Shown: positions 35,752 through 50,700 of the stretch, in pieces | Layout: each line of letters begins with the position of its first letter | Position numbering within the stretch: the stretch's first letter is position 1 | Assembly (NCBI GenBank): GCA_008921705.1 | Contig: VFFE01008916.1 | Coordinates: 83,190-147,189 of the forward strand | Length of the DNA stretch: 64,000 nt | Reading direction: 5' to 3' | Origin: Burhinus oedicnemus | Taxonomy: Eukaryota; Chordata; Aves; Charadriiformes; Burhinidae | Program-made: the position numbers and the translations under genes | Notes under the pieces: model-generated | Seen by the model: only the letters and a program-made list of their open reading frames with translations | Told to the model about the DNA's origin: nothing | Database searches by the model: none

Positions 35752-38700
35752 CTAAAAAAACCAAGAGGTGAAAGAAAAAAGCACTGAAATTCCTAAATCT
35801 TTTCCTGGGCTAACAAACCAGCTTTGCCTACAAATTAGCCAGCATGCATGTTGAAGCATGGAGCTGTGATACAGAAGTGAATCAGCCTTTTGGGAAGGGT
35901 GATTCTCATGGAATGGTCTGTGAGCCACAGCCCAAGTTCTCTTTTTACATGCAGGTCTAGAGTCCCTGCAGACATGAGTGTGATGTGTCTTTGGAATTTG
36001 ACTCTACAATTTTCTGTCGAAGTAAGAATTAAAGGATCAGCACTGGGGACTTTTTGAAATGTTGCCTTACTTCCAGAATGACCCTAGAGGTGAAGCATTC
36101 TCCCATCTTAATCCTGCCCCCATTAATCTATGATTATTAAAAAGCACTTGATTTGCTTTTATCTCATACGCAACACTTCTTCAAACACAAAGGATTTAGG
36201 GAAGGATTCTCCACATGTGCTGTGTCTCTAAGCTCTCATTCTAGTCAGCAGAGTTCTCACTGGGGCAGTCAGTGGAGGCAGGTGAGTCACACTGAAGTGC
36301 TGACCATGGGCTCAACTCTGTAGCCTGAGCATAGGCATCTAGTGCCACCTGAGAAGCCCAAGGATGCCTACAATGTCTGCACAGGTCTGGCAGATATGGC
36401 ATGGGACCTGCAGGAGACCTTTAGTCTTTTGGAATAGCACGTAGACACTGAGGGGAAGGAAAGAATGGGGCACCATGGGTCATGAGCACTAAATCCTTAT
36501 GTGTGGGCAGGAGTCAAGTCCCTTGTTGCCAGCTGTCTCCCTAGGCTCCACTGAGCATTGACAGAATGTGTTTGCCTGGTTCACCTGTAGACAATTCCAT
36601 GTATTTGTCCAAATCTGCAAGCAGAATCCCCTCTCCCTTTAATGTTATGCCTCTATTCATGTTTGTACATGTACTCTTGCACACTTCTAATTCATTTTTG
36701 TAAATGCTTGATGCACCTACAAAACCATCTATTTGTCTGCATACATATTCAGGACAGCACTTATTCAGCCAAGCACTTGTGCAGTACCTGAGGTGCACAG
36801 AAGACAAGTACTAATGCATGCATGCCTGTAATTAGAGACAAGATCTTTGGCCAAAGGGCATTGCTGGCAGCCATGGAGGTATGCAATAGCGGTGTCCAAG
36901 CTACATAACCTCCAGGGCATCATTCCAAGACAGGCCAAATCAGTGTTGCACAATATATTTAGGCTTATTTCCGAATTTCAGTGTGAAACAAGGAATAAAA
37001 AAGAAGATTCACAATGGAAATGGCAGCCTGTAGCCAAACACAGAAAGAACAGGCCTTCCTGAAGACAAGTATTAGTGGTCTTCGCTATAGCATGTGGCCA
37101 AGCAGTATAAGCAGAGCAGTTAAAGCTTTTTTCATGTTTCACCGCAGCAGCTTACCTGACATCATAGTTCATGTTGTCTCCTTCAACAGAGACGTATATC
37201 ACTGTCTAGGTCTAGCCTCACACTTTAAACACAATGTGAGTATCCAACTTGGAAATAGGAGACAACATCTTGTAGTGCCACCTTTGCCTAGGAATTGATG
37301 TAGTACCACCCAAATAAAGCTCCCTCAACAGACTTTCTTTTGTGTAATAATAATTTTTCAATATTACAAATGTGTCAGGGTCTCCAGTGAAAATGGGAGT
37401 GAGATCTACTTGATGTAAGCGCTGCACAAAAAAGCTGTATTAACTGCTAAGTTTTAAAAAAAGAACTAATTCAAAAGTGAACACTGAAGGCCTATCTAAC
37501 AGACTAACACTTGCATAAAATAGAAGGAAAATACAATATGCTAAGTCAGAGCCTTTTTCAAGTTCCAAAAGAACATTGTGATCGTCACAGCAGAGGAGAA
37601 AAAATACTCTCAATCCATTAACAGTCTGGCATTAACATCTCCACAGTCAGAAAAGCATTAAGTGACTGGCAAAACAGGCAACCCGCAGGAGGAAAGGGGG
37701 TGACTTCTGTCTATTCACAGTAGCCATGTGTTAAAACTCTGATGTTGGTGTGTACAAATACTCTTAATGAGTGGTTTATGCTAATAAGATACGAATGCAA
37801 ATGGCTGGAGGAGGACAAATGACTGAAAATGTTAGGGGTCACAGTTGCCTTTGAAACCATCACTCAGGGTAAGTGCAGAAGAGGCAGATGCATAACAAAT
37901 TAGACCTTGCTTGTACACACTGCTGGTGTTCACTCTCTATTAACCTGACTGTACCCCTCCACCAGATTAGCCAAGGTGCTGTGCATCACCTGGGCTCTGC
38001 CACCTTCCCCCATGGTAGCAACAAAGTCAACAGCAGGGAGTCTAAGGAAACATGACAATGAAATCTCTTATCTCCTCTGATTTTGCACTTCAGAGCTCGA
38101 TATAATTGCAGTCTAACAACAGTATAGAGTAAACATTTGAAAAACTGATTGCAATCTAAAAGACCCAAGCTGCTTTCACACTTTACAGTTGTAATAACTA
38201 TTTGATTTTCTGGCTGTTGTACTTACTACCCTGTGCAAACAGCTACACGAAGCACTTTATCCTCCCCCTTTCTACATTCTTCTGACAATCTGACAGTCAC
38301 TTCACCGGGGAGGCCACATGCCTCTCCACACTGCCACATGGCTTCAGCAAGAGTGTTTGCTCCTCAGAAAAATGTGCAGAGGGGCATGAAAACCTTGTAT
38401 CACAGGACTTCAGCTTCCTTTGCCAGTGGAAAAGAATCTTAAAATGGTGGTTACTGTGCGTGCACTTTTTGTAAGCGTCTATTCATAACTCACCAGCCGA
38501 TTTACACAGGGGTCCCCAGGATGTTCTGTGTGTAGCGATGGTTTCACCAGTCTTCAAAGATCGAACCGCATGGCATCTCTGCAACAATCAATTCAAACTC
38601 CAACAAGTAATATGGGTTACTAATTAAAAATACAAAGCCTTCTGATGAGTATGTGAAAGCCCAGTGCTATTCTCACTCATTGGGGTTTTTGTTTCTTAAT

Positions 38701-41700
38701 GTTATGCTTTGTTAAACTGAAATCAGCACCAAATGGAAGTTCAAAAGAAATGGCATTAGGGAAACATCAGTATAAAATCTGTAATTAGTCACACTGGAAA
38801 ACACTGCTGTGAACAGACATTTCACACAGACTATCTCTTCCTTTTCATTAACTTTTTGTTTGTTCTAGACAAACCTTATGGGAGAATAAACTTCTCATTA
38901 TTTCTATATGCCTGGGTTTTGCAAACATTTTTGTCTGGATGTTTCTGCTGCCCATGGCAGGCACAGCAGATACTACAACCAGCACCAGCAAAAGCAGCGG
39001 CAACTTTCAGCCCCTGCCAAGCTGTGTGTCATTTTGAAGCAACGCACAACTCTTCAGTGACACGTGAACTATTGATCTGGGAACTACTAGTTTGAAAGCC
39101 CTGCCCTGTGAAATGTTGGGGATTAGCTGCTTTAGCTTTGTATGAGCAGCACTTGTAGAATACGCAGCACACTCATTTTCTGCACACTCCCTCAGTAGCA
39201 CGATTCAGTTTGTTTGCTACCTTTTTGTTTTAAGTTGCAACATAAAGGTCTCTGATGGGAGCCGTAGCCTGTTGAAGTTATTCAAAAGATACCGTGGCTC
39301 TCCTGGAATTGCACATAAAAACAGAGAAACTGCAGTACCATACTATAATCAGCAAAAGAAAGCGGGGAAGTACAAGGGTGGCTTACCAGCTTGTCTACAT
39401 GAGAATGTCTCACCAGTGTTACCAGCCCGGTTGCACCGAAAAAAATCTACAATCCACTGCCAGCAACAGTGTCTTTAGTTGGGTCAGCCCCCAGAAAAAT
39501 ACCCATGTAGCTGCAAATTTGGCCTACCCTTGAAGAGTTTTCCCAGCTAGGTGGATCCATTAGAGAATATAGTTACATAGTTGCTCCCTGATGCGAATGA
39601 TTTTTTGGTTCCACGTGGCCATGGAGCTGCCACATTCCACCAAACATATGCATGGTGGTGGCACGTTGCTCTCTTCCCATTCAAAGACATGTTTCTCACT
39701 CATTTCTTACTACATTGCTCCCCAGCCTGTCTATTTTTTTTCTGTTCTAAACTTTAGAGCACCTTACTCTCTTCCACCAAGAAAACAATGAATAAAAAGG
39801 CTGGGTAAGAAGAAATAATACAAGATATAAATCCCAATTTGGTGAGCAAAGAGCTGAAGCAAATCTGCCGTGAAGTAAGTCAGTATTCTCCAGAGTAACA
39901 GACAGATCAGAGGACCAGATCCCAGACCCTGGGTACTTTCCCAGACATCTCATGTTATTTCCAAATATACTCTGTTCTTGCTCCAATTTTCCTTGATCTT
40001 TGCACCTCCTGCAGCTCCCTCTCCCTTCTTTGTAAAAGCCATTGTCATCCTTTGTAGATGTGCCTAGCACTTGTCTTCTCCACATAACATTTTAATCTCA
40101 ATCTAAAATAGCGAATTCACTAACTTTTCATAGGGGGTAATTTTGTATAGGAGAAAGAGCAATATATCTCTCATATATATATAAGAATAATATAGAAATG
40201 AATAATATAGAATATATGAAAGAACAGGGCCTCACTGATTAACTCTGCTGTGCCTTGTTTACTGGGGATGGCAATCTCAATCAAACCTTATCTTGGGCTA
40301 GCAGAATTACCCCATCACAGATCCGTGTAATTCAGATCAAAGCCAGTCTTTTAGTTAACCGTGTCTCTACACTCTAATCCATACAGCTGAAGCCTGCTCT
40401 AAGAGCAAACGCAGCAGCTCCTAGCAAAGCAACTGTTTGATTCCCTACAGCAGCCACACCAGCCCACGCAGTCCCTGTCCTGCCCGTCCCTCTTATTCCC
40501 CTGCCTTGCACCCACCACCATGTCCCTTTTCAGCTGTGCAGGACACACAATGAACTCGGGGAGGGCACCACCTCCTCCAAAGGAGGGCATAGGCTGGGGG
40601 TTGCTGAAGCACGGATTTTTAACACTCATATTCAGCTGTGAAAACTGGAGCCTTCTTTCAATCTGTCAGTCGTGTTTCCTGTCCCTACTTTTTTTTTTTA
40701 ATCTGGAGGAAGCTTTATACTTTGAGAAAGGAAACAAGTATCTACAGCTAGCCATTTTTAATCTTTTAGGAAGAGATCGTTTGCTTTATAATGGGCTTAA
40801 ACTGAGTTATTTAGGGCAAGAGGAAAGTGTTAAACAATGGAGGAACACCAAACTGTTAATGAAAACATCCTTGATAGAAAAAGAGCCAGGAAGGTTGGCA
40901 GAGGGAGAGGAGAATTCTTGTGTGACTGCTATAAAGTAAAAAGAAAAAAAGAAAAAAGCCATCAGCAAAACCTATTTTTTCTTATTTCTATGGTAGCCAT
41001 ACATTTTTAGATGAAGAAGTGTGTATCACGTTCTTAGAAGTAAAAAGAAACAAAGCAATGCTTTGGAGCACAGACAGTTAGATACTGAAGTTGTTATCAG
41101 AACATTGCTTGGTTTATTGTTTTAAAAGCAATAGGGTCTTTAAAGGATATAATAAACTGTATTAGAGTCACAGCCCTAGAAGCTTAATGCCACCGAGTTT
41201 CCTTTCCTGGCACCTAAACTCTCACCTGGAGAAGCAAATCTCGAGGGGAAAAAAGACAGAAAAACATCCCAAATCAATTTACTCAGATTTCCCTGCTGAC
41301 ACTGCCAATATAGGTACTCGCTTTTTTGCAACATATCCATCTGAGCTGGCATGTTTATGAACAGCCTACCTCATTGTGAGTTCTGTTCATTGCCATCTAT
41401 CCACCCCTATGCAGAGGCAAAAGGTTTAGTTCCCAGGTTCCCCAACTTTGATTTCTCCATTTCTGTGGAAGCTCCATGCTTTTAACTATGAGCATGAGGA
41501 ACAGGAAGAAAGGCGGACACTTCCGTATGGTTGTAGTTCTTCCCCAGTCCTCTTTGCTCTCACCAGAGAATGAAGGAAAAATTCAAGACCTATTTTAACC
41601 CCTGTTGGAAACATTCGATTCCATAGCAGGATTGCATATGGTGTGTTGGAGAAAAATAGCTTATCGGAACAAAACACTTACCGTCCTGCAGGTGCTTCCT

Positions 41701-44700
41701 GGTTTCTCCATACAAATACGTATTTTGCAGTGTAGATAAACCACAGAATTGTTGACAAAGGAAAAAATTTTCATCTTAAACTGTGCTTTGCGTGAATTCC
41801 CATTCTCTAGCAGTGTGGTGTATGTATTTGGGACGGGACAGCTGAAAAGGAAGAAAAAATCCATACATAGCAGCTAGGGCTATAGAAGGCATGTTGCAGT
41901 TATAGCATGTAACTCAGGTTGTAAGGCTCCCTTAAAAAGCTGCAGCCAAACCCACCATGAAGCAACTCTCCAGCAGTGCAGGGGTGATAAGGGGCTATTT
42001 GCTGCTTGATTCTCACAGTATCCAAATAGTACAGGAGATTCGAGAAGTGGTTAGAGAGTTGGAAAAGGAGGGAAAGAGTGACAGAAAGAAGGATTTAAAC
42101 TTGGCTTCACCAAACACCAAGTGAATGAACATCATATTAAAAGGAATAGCTTTTGTTACTATCCTCTATTTTAAGGTGGTGGGTGAGCCCAGAGAATACG
42201 ACATTGGGGTGAGATCAAGGACCCAGACAGGAACAAACCTCCTCTTTTACCAGAGGCTGCATTAATATTGTCTGTGAGCCACAGCACATAGGAACCAACT
42301 AACCTACACCTTCATTGATGAAAGTCACATAAGCTCTTGGTAATACCTGAACCACAGAGAAATAGATAAAGCACACACTTTTCAATGTTCCTTCACTACT
42401 GACTGCCAAAACCACCTATTTCTTCTGGTCAAAAGTACTATTCCTGTACAAAACTATGGGGAAGACAACCAAACTCAAACAACTACCACATTACCCTTTG
42501 AAAACATTTTCTTTTCATACCTACCTTCCTTGTTGAAAGAAGGTGTGGTCAGAATGGTAAGGGACAGTGTGTATGAATGATGAGAACACACATAAAAGGC
42601 ATTTAAAATATAACACATTAGCAGTCAGCAGCACTGGAAGATCTAAGATATGACACATGGTATTTGCAAGTGGCATTGCTGTACCTGTTGCTGATAAAAG
42701 CAAATGAAAGGGGATCCACTGAATTATTAGTTGGAGTCGCCCAGCAGTCAGTGAGGACCACCTTCAGCTTGCTGTCTGCTCTCTGGATCCCCACTTCAAT
42801 CAGTACATCATCACTGGCAGAGACACTGAAATTTTTTGGTATTGGGGAGTTTCCAATAAACAACTGCATTTCTGTTCTGAAGTGTCCAGATCCATGCAAA
42901 TCTTCAAAGATGGTGTAAAGTCTGAAACAACAATTAACCTCTTTTAAAGACCACAAATTTGACTGTGTGTTTCTATAAATCAGTGCCTGTTTCTCCACCT
43001 CCTGCACATTTAAGTAGCGAAGAGTTATCTGCAGTCCAGGATATTAGGACACTGTTCAAGAGGAAAGGATGAAAATGTATCAAGTTTTCAGTTGGGAAGG
43101 TAGGGAGCAAGTGGGAAAATCCAAAGGCTGGAATGTCTTGGCAACAAAAATAGAGCAGAAAGAGATATTTAGGTAGAGCTGAAGGGGTACGAGATTATGA
43201 GCTGTCTTAAAGTTCAAAATAAGGAGACTAAAAGCTTAGTGAAGAACAGCAGAGCCAAAAAAATTAAAGAGAAGGGACAGACCTGAACGGTAAGTGAGGG
43301 ACATGAGAAAATTACAGAGCTCAGAGAGAAGGGGCCTGACAAAGACTTTGCAGGGGAATAGAAAGGAAAATACAGTGTCCGGAGGGTTAGGAAACAGAAA
43401 ATGGAGTTGGTGATGACAGCTTAAGAAAGGCGAAAGAAAGGAGGTGCACTTGTACAAAGGGAGAACATTCACCATTAGAGCAAAGATTGTGCTACCACCT
43501 TTTCTGTGAGCGTGGGTTTGATTTTCTGTGAACAGTGGATTAGATTCCATCTTACCTGAAGATGGGGCCTTCCATAAAAATGTGTTCGCATTACGTATCT
43601 TCTCTTTTTTCCAAGTTGATCAAATAAGGATTTGTGGGGGTTAAAAATTGCCATCCTCGGCACTCATGTAGCAGTCTGCATGCTTACATCAGTTGAAAAG
43701 ATACATCATTGTTATGTTCCAAAAGCAGGAAAATACTGTTATTGCTACACATGATTGCCCAGGAAGGCAAAGAGGAGTCAGGAATTCTGGCTCCTGAACC
43801 TGTTCCAGTAGCTCCTAAAGGTTTATTTTCATCTGTGGTTTAGCCAGGCAATTGCCAATCTTGTTGGCTGCTGGATCTATTGACACATTAGATGGAGTAG
43901 GAGAGAACTCCACAGCAGGGATCATCTGAGCACAGAACTCGCAGGATGGCAGACTACTTGGCATAGCAAGTACTGTCACTGGATACAGCTAAGGTCCCAA
44001 GGGACTTTTCCGATGCAGCAGCGCTCAGCCACACAACAGCATTTCAAAGCAGAGAGAGTTGTTACTTACCCTTCCGCAGTGTATCCAGAGGAAGTCAAGA
44101 GATCATTTTGAAACACACAGTGAATGGGACTGGCAACTTTTAAGTGGTGGATTACTCCCTGAGTGGAAACGTCATTCCGAAGGATGGTTTTCACTACGGT
44201 ATTAGTCATATTCTGGAACACAGAAAGAAGAAAACGCAACTTGTGAACATCTGTGTATCTAGGGACATAACAGAGCTACAGGCTTACCAGCTTCAAGTGC
44301 TTAGGAATTCTCCATTCTCCTGGTTGCAAAAATCAAACAGATTAAACCTCTAGCATCTTATGTGCTGTACAGTGAGATAATAAAAATCCACCAGCCTTCC
44401 TCCTCTTCCTCAGTCTGCTCCACAAGGGAATTCCTGTACTTTGGCATGACCTGAGCATAGTGTTTGGTTTGGGATCCAAAGAGATAGCCATCACTCTTTG
44501 TCCCCATTACTTGTAGCAATTGGGGTACTTGTCTAAATATAATGATGAAATTGCTTTTAAGAAAAGAGACGCTTCTGACAGCTGCAGAGGGAACCTAGAG
44601 AGACGTGGGAAGTGACTCTCAGTTTGGAGAAGCCCTTAAGTTTTGCTGCCTGACCCCAAAGATTCCCCTTCTCTTCCTTGCTTGCCCTCCTCCGCAAACA

Positions 44701-47700
44701 GCAAGGTAACTTTCCACTCACAGGAAGGGGTTTTCTTTCCCCAAAGAAATGTCTTCGTCCAACATTTCAGCAACTAATAGACTGTACTCCTAGTAAGGAT
44801 CTGCCATTGCCCCAATCCTCACCCCAACCCTATGACCAAAAAAAACCACTCCGGGCATTCACCAGATCAAGGGACTTACAGTCTCAACTTCAGTGCCGCA
44901 GTCACTCCAGCCTGCCTGCAGCACAACATGAGTGCCATTGCTGATGCTCACGTTGCAGCGAGGCTCCCCCAGGTACAAGGAGGTTTCAGGGATAGACTCC
45001 TGCTGTAAAAAACTCTTCTGGACAGCAAGGCTGATCTTCTCAATTTCACAGAACACTCTCACTGCATCTTTAATGGAAACCTCCTGGGCAGGTTTAATGA
45101 GCGGGACAGGAGATGCTTGAGGAGAAACATGAGGAGTTGACACAGGATCCGTGGTTAGAGGAGACAGCACCACGCTGGAGAACGTGATGTCCTCCAGAGC
45201 TTTGTGCTCAGCAGTAGAGAAGTCCAATGAAGCAGGGGAGGAAACATGAGCTGAAGTTTGCAAAGATGTTGCAGGTAAAACTGTGTTGTGTACAGGTTTC
45301 TTATCCATCAGTGTTGCCTCCTGGCTGATAGGAAATGCTGAAAAGTGCCAAAAATAAAGGTACTGTTGTAATTTACAGATTCAAATTTATTTTATAAGGT
45401 AAGAGCAAACCCTTAGGATGAAAATCCCAGTTACTGGCAGGAAATTAGCTGCTTTTGGCTTTTTTAACCCACTCTACTTACTGCCAAAGCCATGGCTTTT
45501 TTTAAGAAAGAGCACAAGAGATAGATGAAGCGCCCATGAGTAAAGCTGAAGTGCTTTATTTCCTGAGAGCTGCAATAACTAATGTGCTCAAGTAAAACAC
45601 ATATATACGGCTTTTGGAAGATCAGTGCTTGCAAGACATCCCCACCTGTAAGTTGCTCAGCAAGTGTTCATATTTTTTTGCCTACTACTGTAGGAGACTG
45701 CACACTTCTGGATGCAGGGCGCAGTGTTTGTTGAAAAACCTGGCTCCATTTGTGACCTGTTGGTACCCAAAAGATATGACCCTGAGTGCTTTGGAAAACC
45801 CATTTTGGGGGCAGTGCAGGACAAACCTCATGTAGCAGGCCCACATTGCACATACGTGTCCGGAGAGACACAGTGGGGAGTTGAACAAATGTGCTAGTAG
45901 CAATTTTTAATGGTTTCAGGAAGAAAGCAAGCAGGGGGAAAGGGGAAGCACAGACTGAGATCCATGTGTATGTCGAACACCCAGCATCCAGCGCAGGCTC
46001 TGGGATTACCCCATGGCTCATTGCTGGTAGAAACAACCTAAGTATTCATCCACCACTGACTTAGCACCAAGATAATAAACTCCATTTGCAGTGAAACACA
46101 AAGGATGTGTCTCATCGCACAAAAATTCTCTTAAATAATTTTAATGGGTTGTACATACAAATAGCATCTATTTCCCAAGCAATATATACAATCTGTACAC
46201 ACACATATATATATATATGTCCTTCTGGAACTCCCTATCTTTTGGAAATGTCCCAAATTAAAAAGTTGCTGATTTGAACGTAAGAGGAAGAAAAAGTCTG
46301 AGCTCTTTCAGAGCTGAATCACCCAAAAGCTCATTATCCTAATGCTAAATATCTTGGTTAAACAAAACTGAGCAAAGGTTGGTATCAGTTGACAAATCCT
46401 TGTGACTTCAGCCAAAGAGTAGCTTATCACTGTGGTTACAAAAACAAATACAAATTACTGAAGAAGCCAAAAAGAATTTAAGAGCTTAAAGACCCATCAT
46501 ACGTCATCTAACAAATGATTTAAGGAAAGAGAGAAGCTAGGTGAATTGACTCATACTAAAAAGTAGTTTGTAATACTAACACTTCATCCCTTCTGCCATA
46601 CAGAGGTCAAACTATGTACCTAGTGCTTTCTGTTATCTTCTCTATTATCTCTGCTGTCCCCTCTGCTACTGTTAATGAAAATATCTAACAGTCTTGACAA
46701 TCCTATCTAATTTTAATGACAAATATGAGAAAACAGAACTGTTAAAAGAACCTTACAAAGACAACATTAAATATTAATATAGTAAACTCTCATAACAGAG
46801 TATAACAGTCAGAAATACTTAAAGTCCACCGCAAGACTTTTCCCATTAGAAACAACAAACCAAAATCACCCCTGGCAAAATTTCAAGACCCGTGGCAAGT
46901 GTGACCATGATCCAGTAAAGATCAGATCACCAATCATTCAGTTGGCGATTTGATAATAAAATTTTTTTTTGCCTTCACAGCTTCTTCCAGGCCTTTCTGG
47001 ATGCACATCAGCAAATCCTTCATTGCAGCTGCACTGATAAGACCCAAGTGTGTTATGGCACGATGCATCTGGGGAGCAGTCATCTTCTTCACTTTCGCAC
47101 TCATCATAATCTGTTGGGTATATTTAAGCAAAAGACAAAGGCGGAGAGCGTATAAATGAAAATGTGGTGGTTCTAAAACTGGAACACGGTCATATCACCA
47201 TGATATCATGGTAGGATTACACCTCTTAGGTGTGATACTCTGCTGTACGTGTCAGGCAGCTGCTGGGTCTAGAAGAGGTGGGATACTGGAAGGGCTAATC
47301 AGACCCTAGAGGGCTAATTCCAAGGCACTGACAAAACCCTCCAGGAGCTGTGCTACCAATGATGCTCAGCAGATACTCACTGAAATGTAGGCACCCTGCT
47401 TCAGAGCTCCTATCCTCCTAAACTGATCAATAGCCCAAGGGGACACTTCTAATCCCAGGGGCTTCCTCAGCTGTCTCCCCCATTCCACACTCCTGAGGAG
47501 ATGGTTAGTAAATGCCCAGCATGAGTGAAGCAGGAGGGTTGTGTGACTGGTCCAAGTTGCAATCTAGTTGCTTTCTTAATTTTTAGCTGGCCAAAATTTT
47601 CACTTTTGAAAGGAAAAATATGCTTTACTTCCCTTTCTCTTTCCAAGGTCTAATTGTAACTGTGCAAACAAGCGTGTACCACCATCAGTAGGACTCAGAA

Positions 47701-50700
47701 AGCAGCACTAACCACCTGCTCTATGGGAACCTGTCCCTGCAACAAACCATTTGTTTTAGCACAGGTTTGAGGGGGGCAGGCACCCTACTAAAGACTACCA
47801 CAAGATAGTAATGATCTTGCTAATTAAAGGGATATGTAACTTTCCAGATTCACAGCTGTGAGGGTAATAGGCAAAGAGAATGTACAGGGCAGACCATATA
47901 CATGTTTCTGAAGTCATTTTGCTTAAGATTCTAATTGACAGCTTGTAACAATATTCTTGGGACAAATGCATCACGTTAAGGATATAGAATTTGGTATTTT
48001 TTTCAGAGATGATACATCAACTTGTGAAACAGAATTCAACAGCAGTTAGTCAGGAGACTAACGTTTCTTGTTACTGACTTAAATTACATATAAAGGAAAA
48101 TAAGTTTTACAATCATGCCGTTGTGCTGGATGTGGTAAAGTGTGGACTTTCATCTGAACTCCTGACCCCCAGGTGTGTGAGGAAAACACATACTCCCAGT
48201 GCGGAAGAATTTGCATGTTCATTTATTTGTTTCTTGAAGTTTCTATCTCATGCAAAATTATCAGTGCAAAGCATAGGGTAATGTGTTTCAAAATTATTTT
48301 AAACAGAGATAGTTATGACTGCATACAGGCACCTGTTTCCACTGGTAGACTATAAAACCCTCAATTTGTGACCACTGTTTCTAACATCTCCTTATCTTCT
48401 TTTGTATAAAATTAATGCTAGTCATAGACAAAAAGGTCAGTCGGTTTTGTCCTTTGGATGAGGAGTACCTCACTTCTTATTTCACCTTTTGATGTTCTCT
48501 GAAAAAGATTATTGGATGCATAAGCAGGAGCAATATAAGGAGAGAGAATGGCTTTTCATCACCTGTTTTACAGATACTTTCACTTCAAAAAATACAGATT
48601 AATAATAGGCTCTATCATCTTTCTAGTTCTGAAAAATTATTGGGATACAAGCTGCTCCTTACCATTTATGGAGAGACTGCTCTTGTCAACTGTGAAATAG
48701 GAGCTGTGTTCAAAGGCATCATGAAAAGCGGTGAGGATGTAGTAGATATCCACATCTTCTGCAATCAGTAAATTGAAACTTACCACTGTGCTCCCATTAG
48801 TAATACCCGTTATCAACACTTTAATCAGACCAGCATCCATCTGCTGGAGAACCTCAAGGGGCAGAGATTTATGTACCTGGAATAAAAATAAAATGCATGT
48901 GGAGATGGAAAGATAGAAGCAATTACATTTTAGGCTTTGTACATTGCCCAGAAGAGAGCATTATGCATTATAATTGTGCTTCATACTCTGGAGGGAAGCA
49001 GCAGAAAATTGGCCTTTTTTGCTTTATAACATTTCCACTCTACAGCGGCTGAAGGATATGGTAAATATTTAACCATGAATATTAAACAAGCTAAGTGATT
49101 AAGATACCTTGTCTGTCATTTGGCAAAGGTCCTTGCCTCTGGTAACAGCAAGAGAAGAGACTGCAGGGAAGCTCCCATGTTCTGCCTCTCAAAATGCCTC
49201 CAGGGAGAGGGGGCGACCCAATACGAGAAGAAGCTGCCAGTGGAAGTGGAGATGTCTCTAGGCTCTCCACACTGCATCTGTGTCTCAGAGGGCTCCCTCA
49301 GCTCATGTACGTTACAGTTTAGAGCAGACCACCACCCTCAAGCCTTTCTTCACAGGTGATTTCTCACCAGAGCCAAGCCAATAATGCCTCTTTTTAAATG
49401 CTCAGACCAGGGTAAAGAAAACAGAAAGGTATTTCATTTCATCAGCACTGCCACACAGTTCAACCTCCCATCAAGCTAGTTGTCCATATGATTTCAGAAA
49501 TATTTCATGAAAGTCTTTCCTGAGGAGTATCATGTTATTTCTGCAAATTCTGACTGTCATCAGGGCACACAGCCCTGACTCATGGTCTTTCTCAAGAGTC
49601 CAAGAGCTGGGCTAGAAAATGGCTCTGCACTATTTTGAACAGAAACAGTCACCCTCAAAGCATTACACCACCAAATCACAGCTGAACTTAGGTCAGTCTC
49701 GAGAAATCAATAAAATAAGCATTCACAGTCTGTACACAGTAACCTTGGACTTCCCTAGTGGCCTAGGAAAGAAAATGCTACCTTTTTCGAAGCACGCTGA
49801 GCCTTAGTCATGATAGCCCCAGAAGCCGCCTCCTTTACCACATGGGAGAGCAGGATGGTCTGCTTTCTGTGGGATGGGAAAACACAGCCCTGTGCGAGGC
49901 TTTGCATCAGCTGGGCTGCTCAGCCTCTCCACCATCCAGCTCAGATGGAGGCACCAACCCCTCTCAAAGAGATAAACCCTCCAAGGCTGGGTACTTCTGG
50001 AGAGCAGCCACCCATGGGAACATCTCCTCCCACAGGAGAGCAGTCCATGGGGTAGGGCACCTGGACATACGCAGGAGCCCTGGGGGGACATACAACAGCA
50101 TTTGTATTTCCAGCACCATTGCCCTTCATCTCCAGGCCCAGCACCAGCCACAGGACAAGCAGACACAGGTCAGATGGCATCACCTCATGGGACCAACCCC
50201 AGACAAGACACAAGGCTAATATTAATTCAGCTTTGAAAGAACATGATGAGAAAACATTATACACAGAAATACAACCTATTTCTGAGAAACTCACCACAAA
50301 GAGAAAGTGGTAAACATCCACAAGTTCTCCCCTTGGTCCTTTTCCTCTAGTTGCTCAGATAAGGGGCCCAATAAGACTGCACTGGACTCCCTGCCTACCT
50401 GCACGTCCCAAGGGAAAGCAGGGCACGCACACACACACACCCCAACCACAATGCAGGCAGAGCACATAGCTGAAGACCAGATGCCAGGGTAAGCCCAGGC
50501 TGCGTGATACCATCCATCAATGTCCTGAATTTTTCCATTAGAATTGTATATTTTCTTCTCTCCCTTTCTCCAGGAGACGCTCACAGATCCTCTGTGTTTT
50601 GTAATCTCTCTCACATGTGTCTGGGAAGTCTTTTTACATTTTCCACACTTACAAATAGAAAGTGCAGCAACAGAAAGTGTGGGACATAACTTTCAGGCCT

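Noticed and set aside
46934..47131. 65-codon minus-strand frame over the second EGF exon
   Set aside because: It is a shifted register. The EGF cysteines and correct splice phases are in a different frame.
47197..47212. Perfect 16-bp palindrome ACCATGATATCATGGT
   Set aside because: About one such palindrome is expected by chance in a window of this size, and it lies in an intron without other signals.
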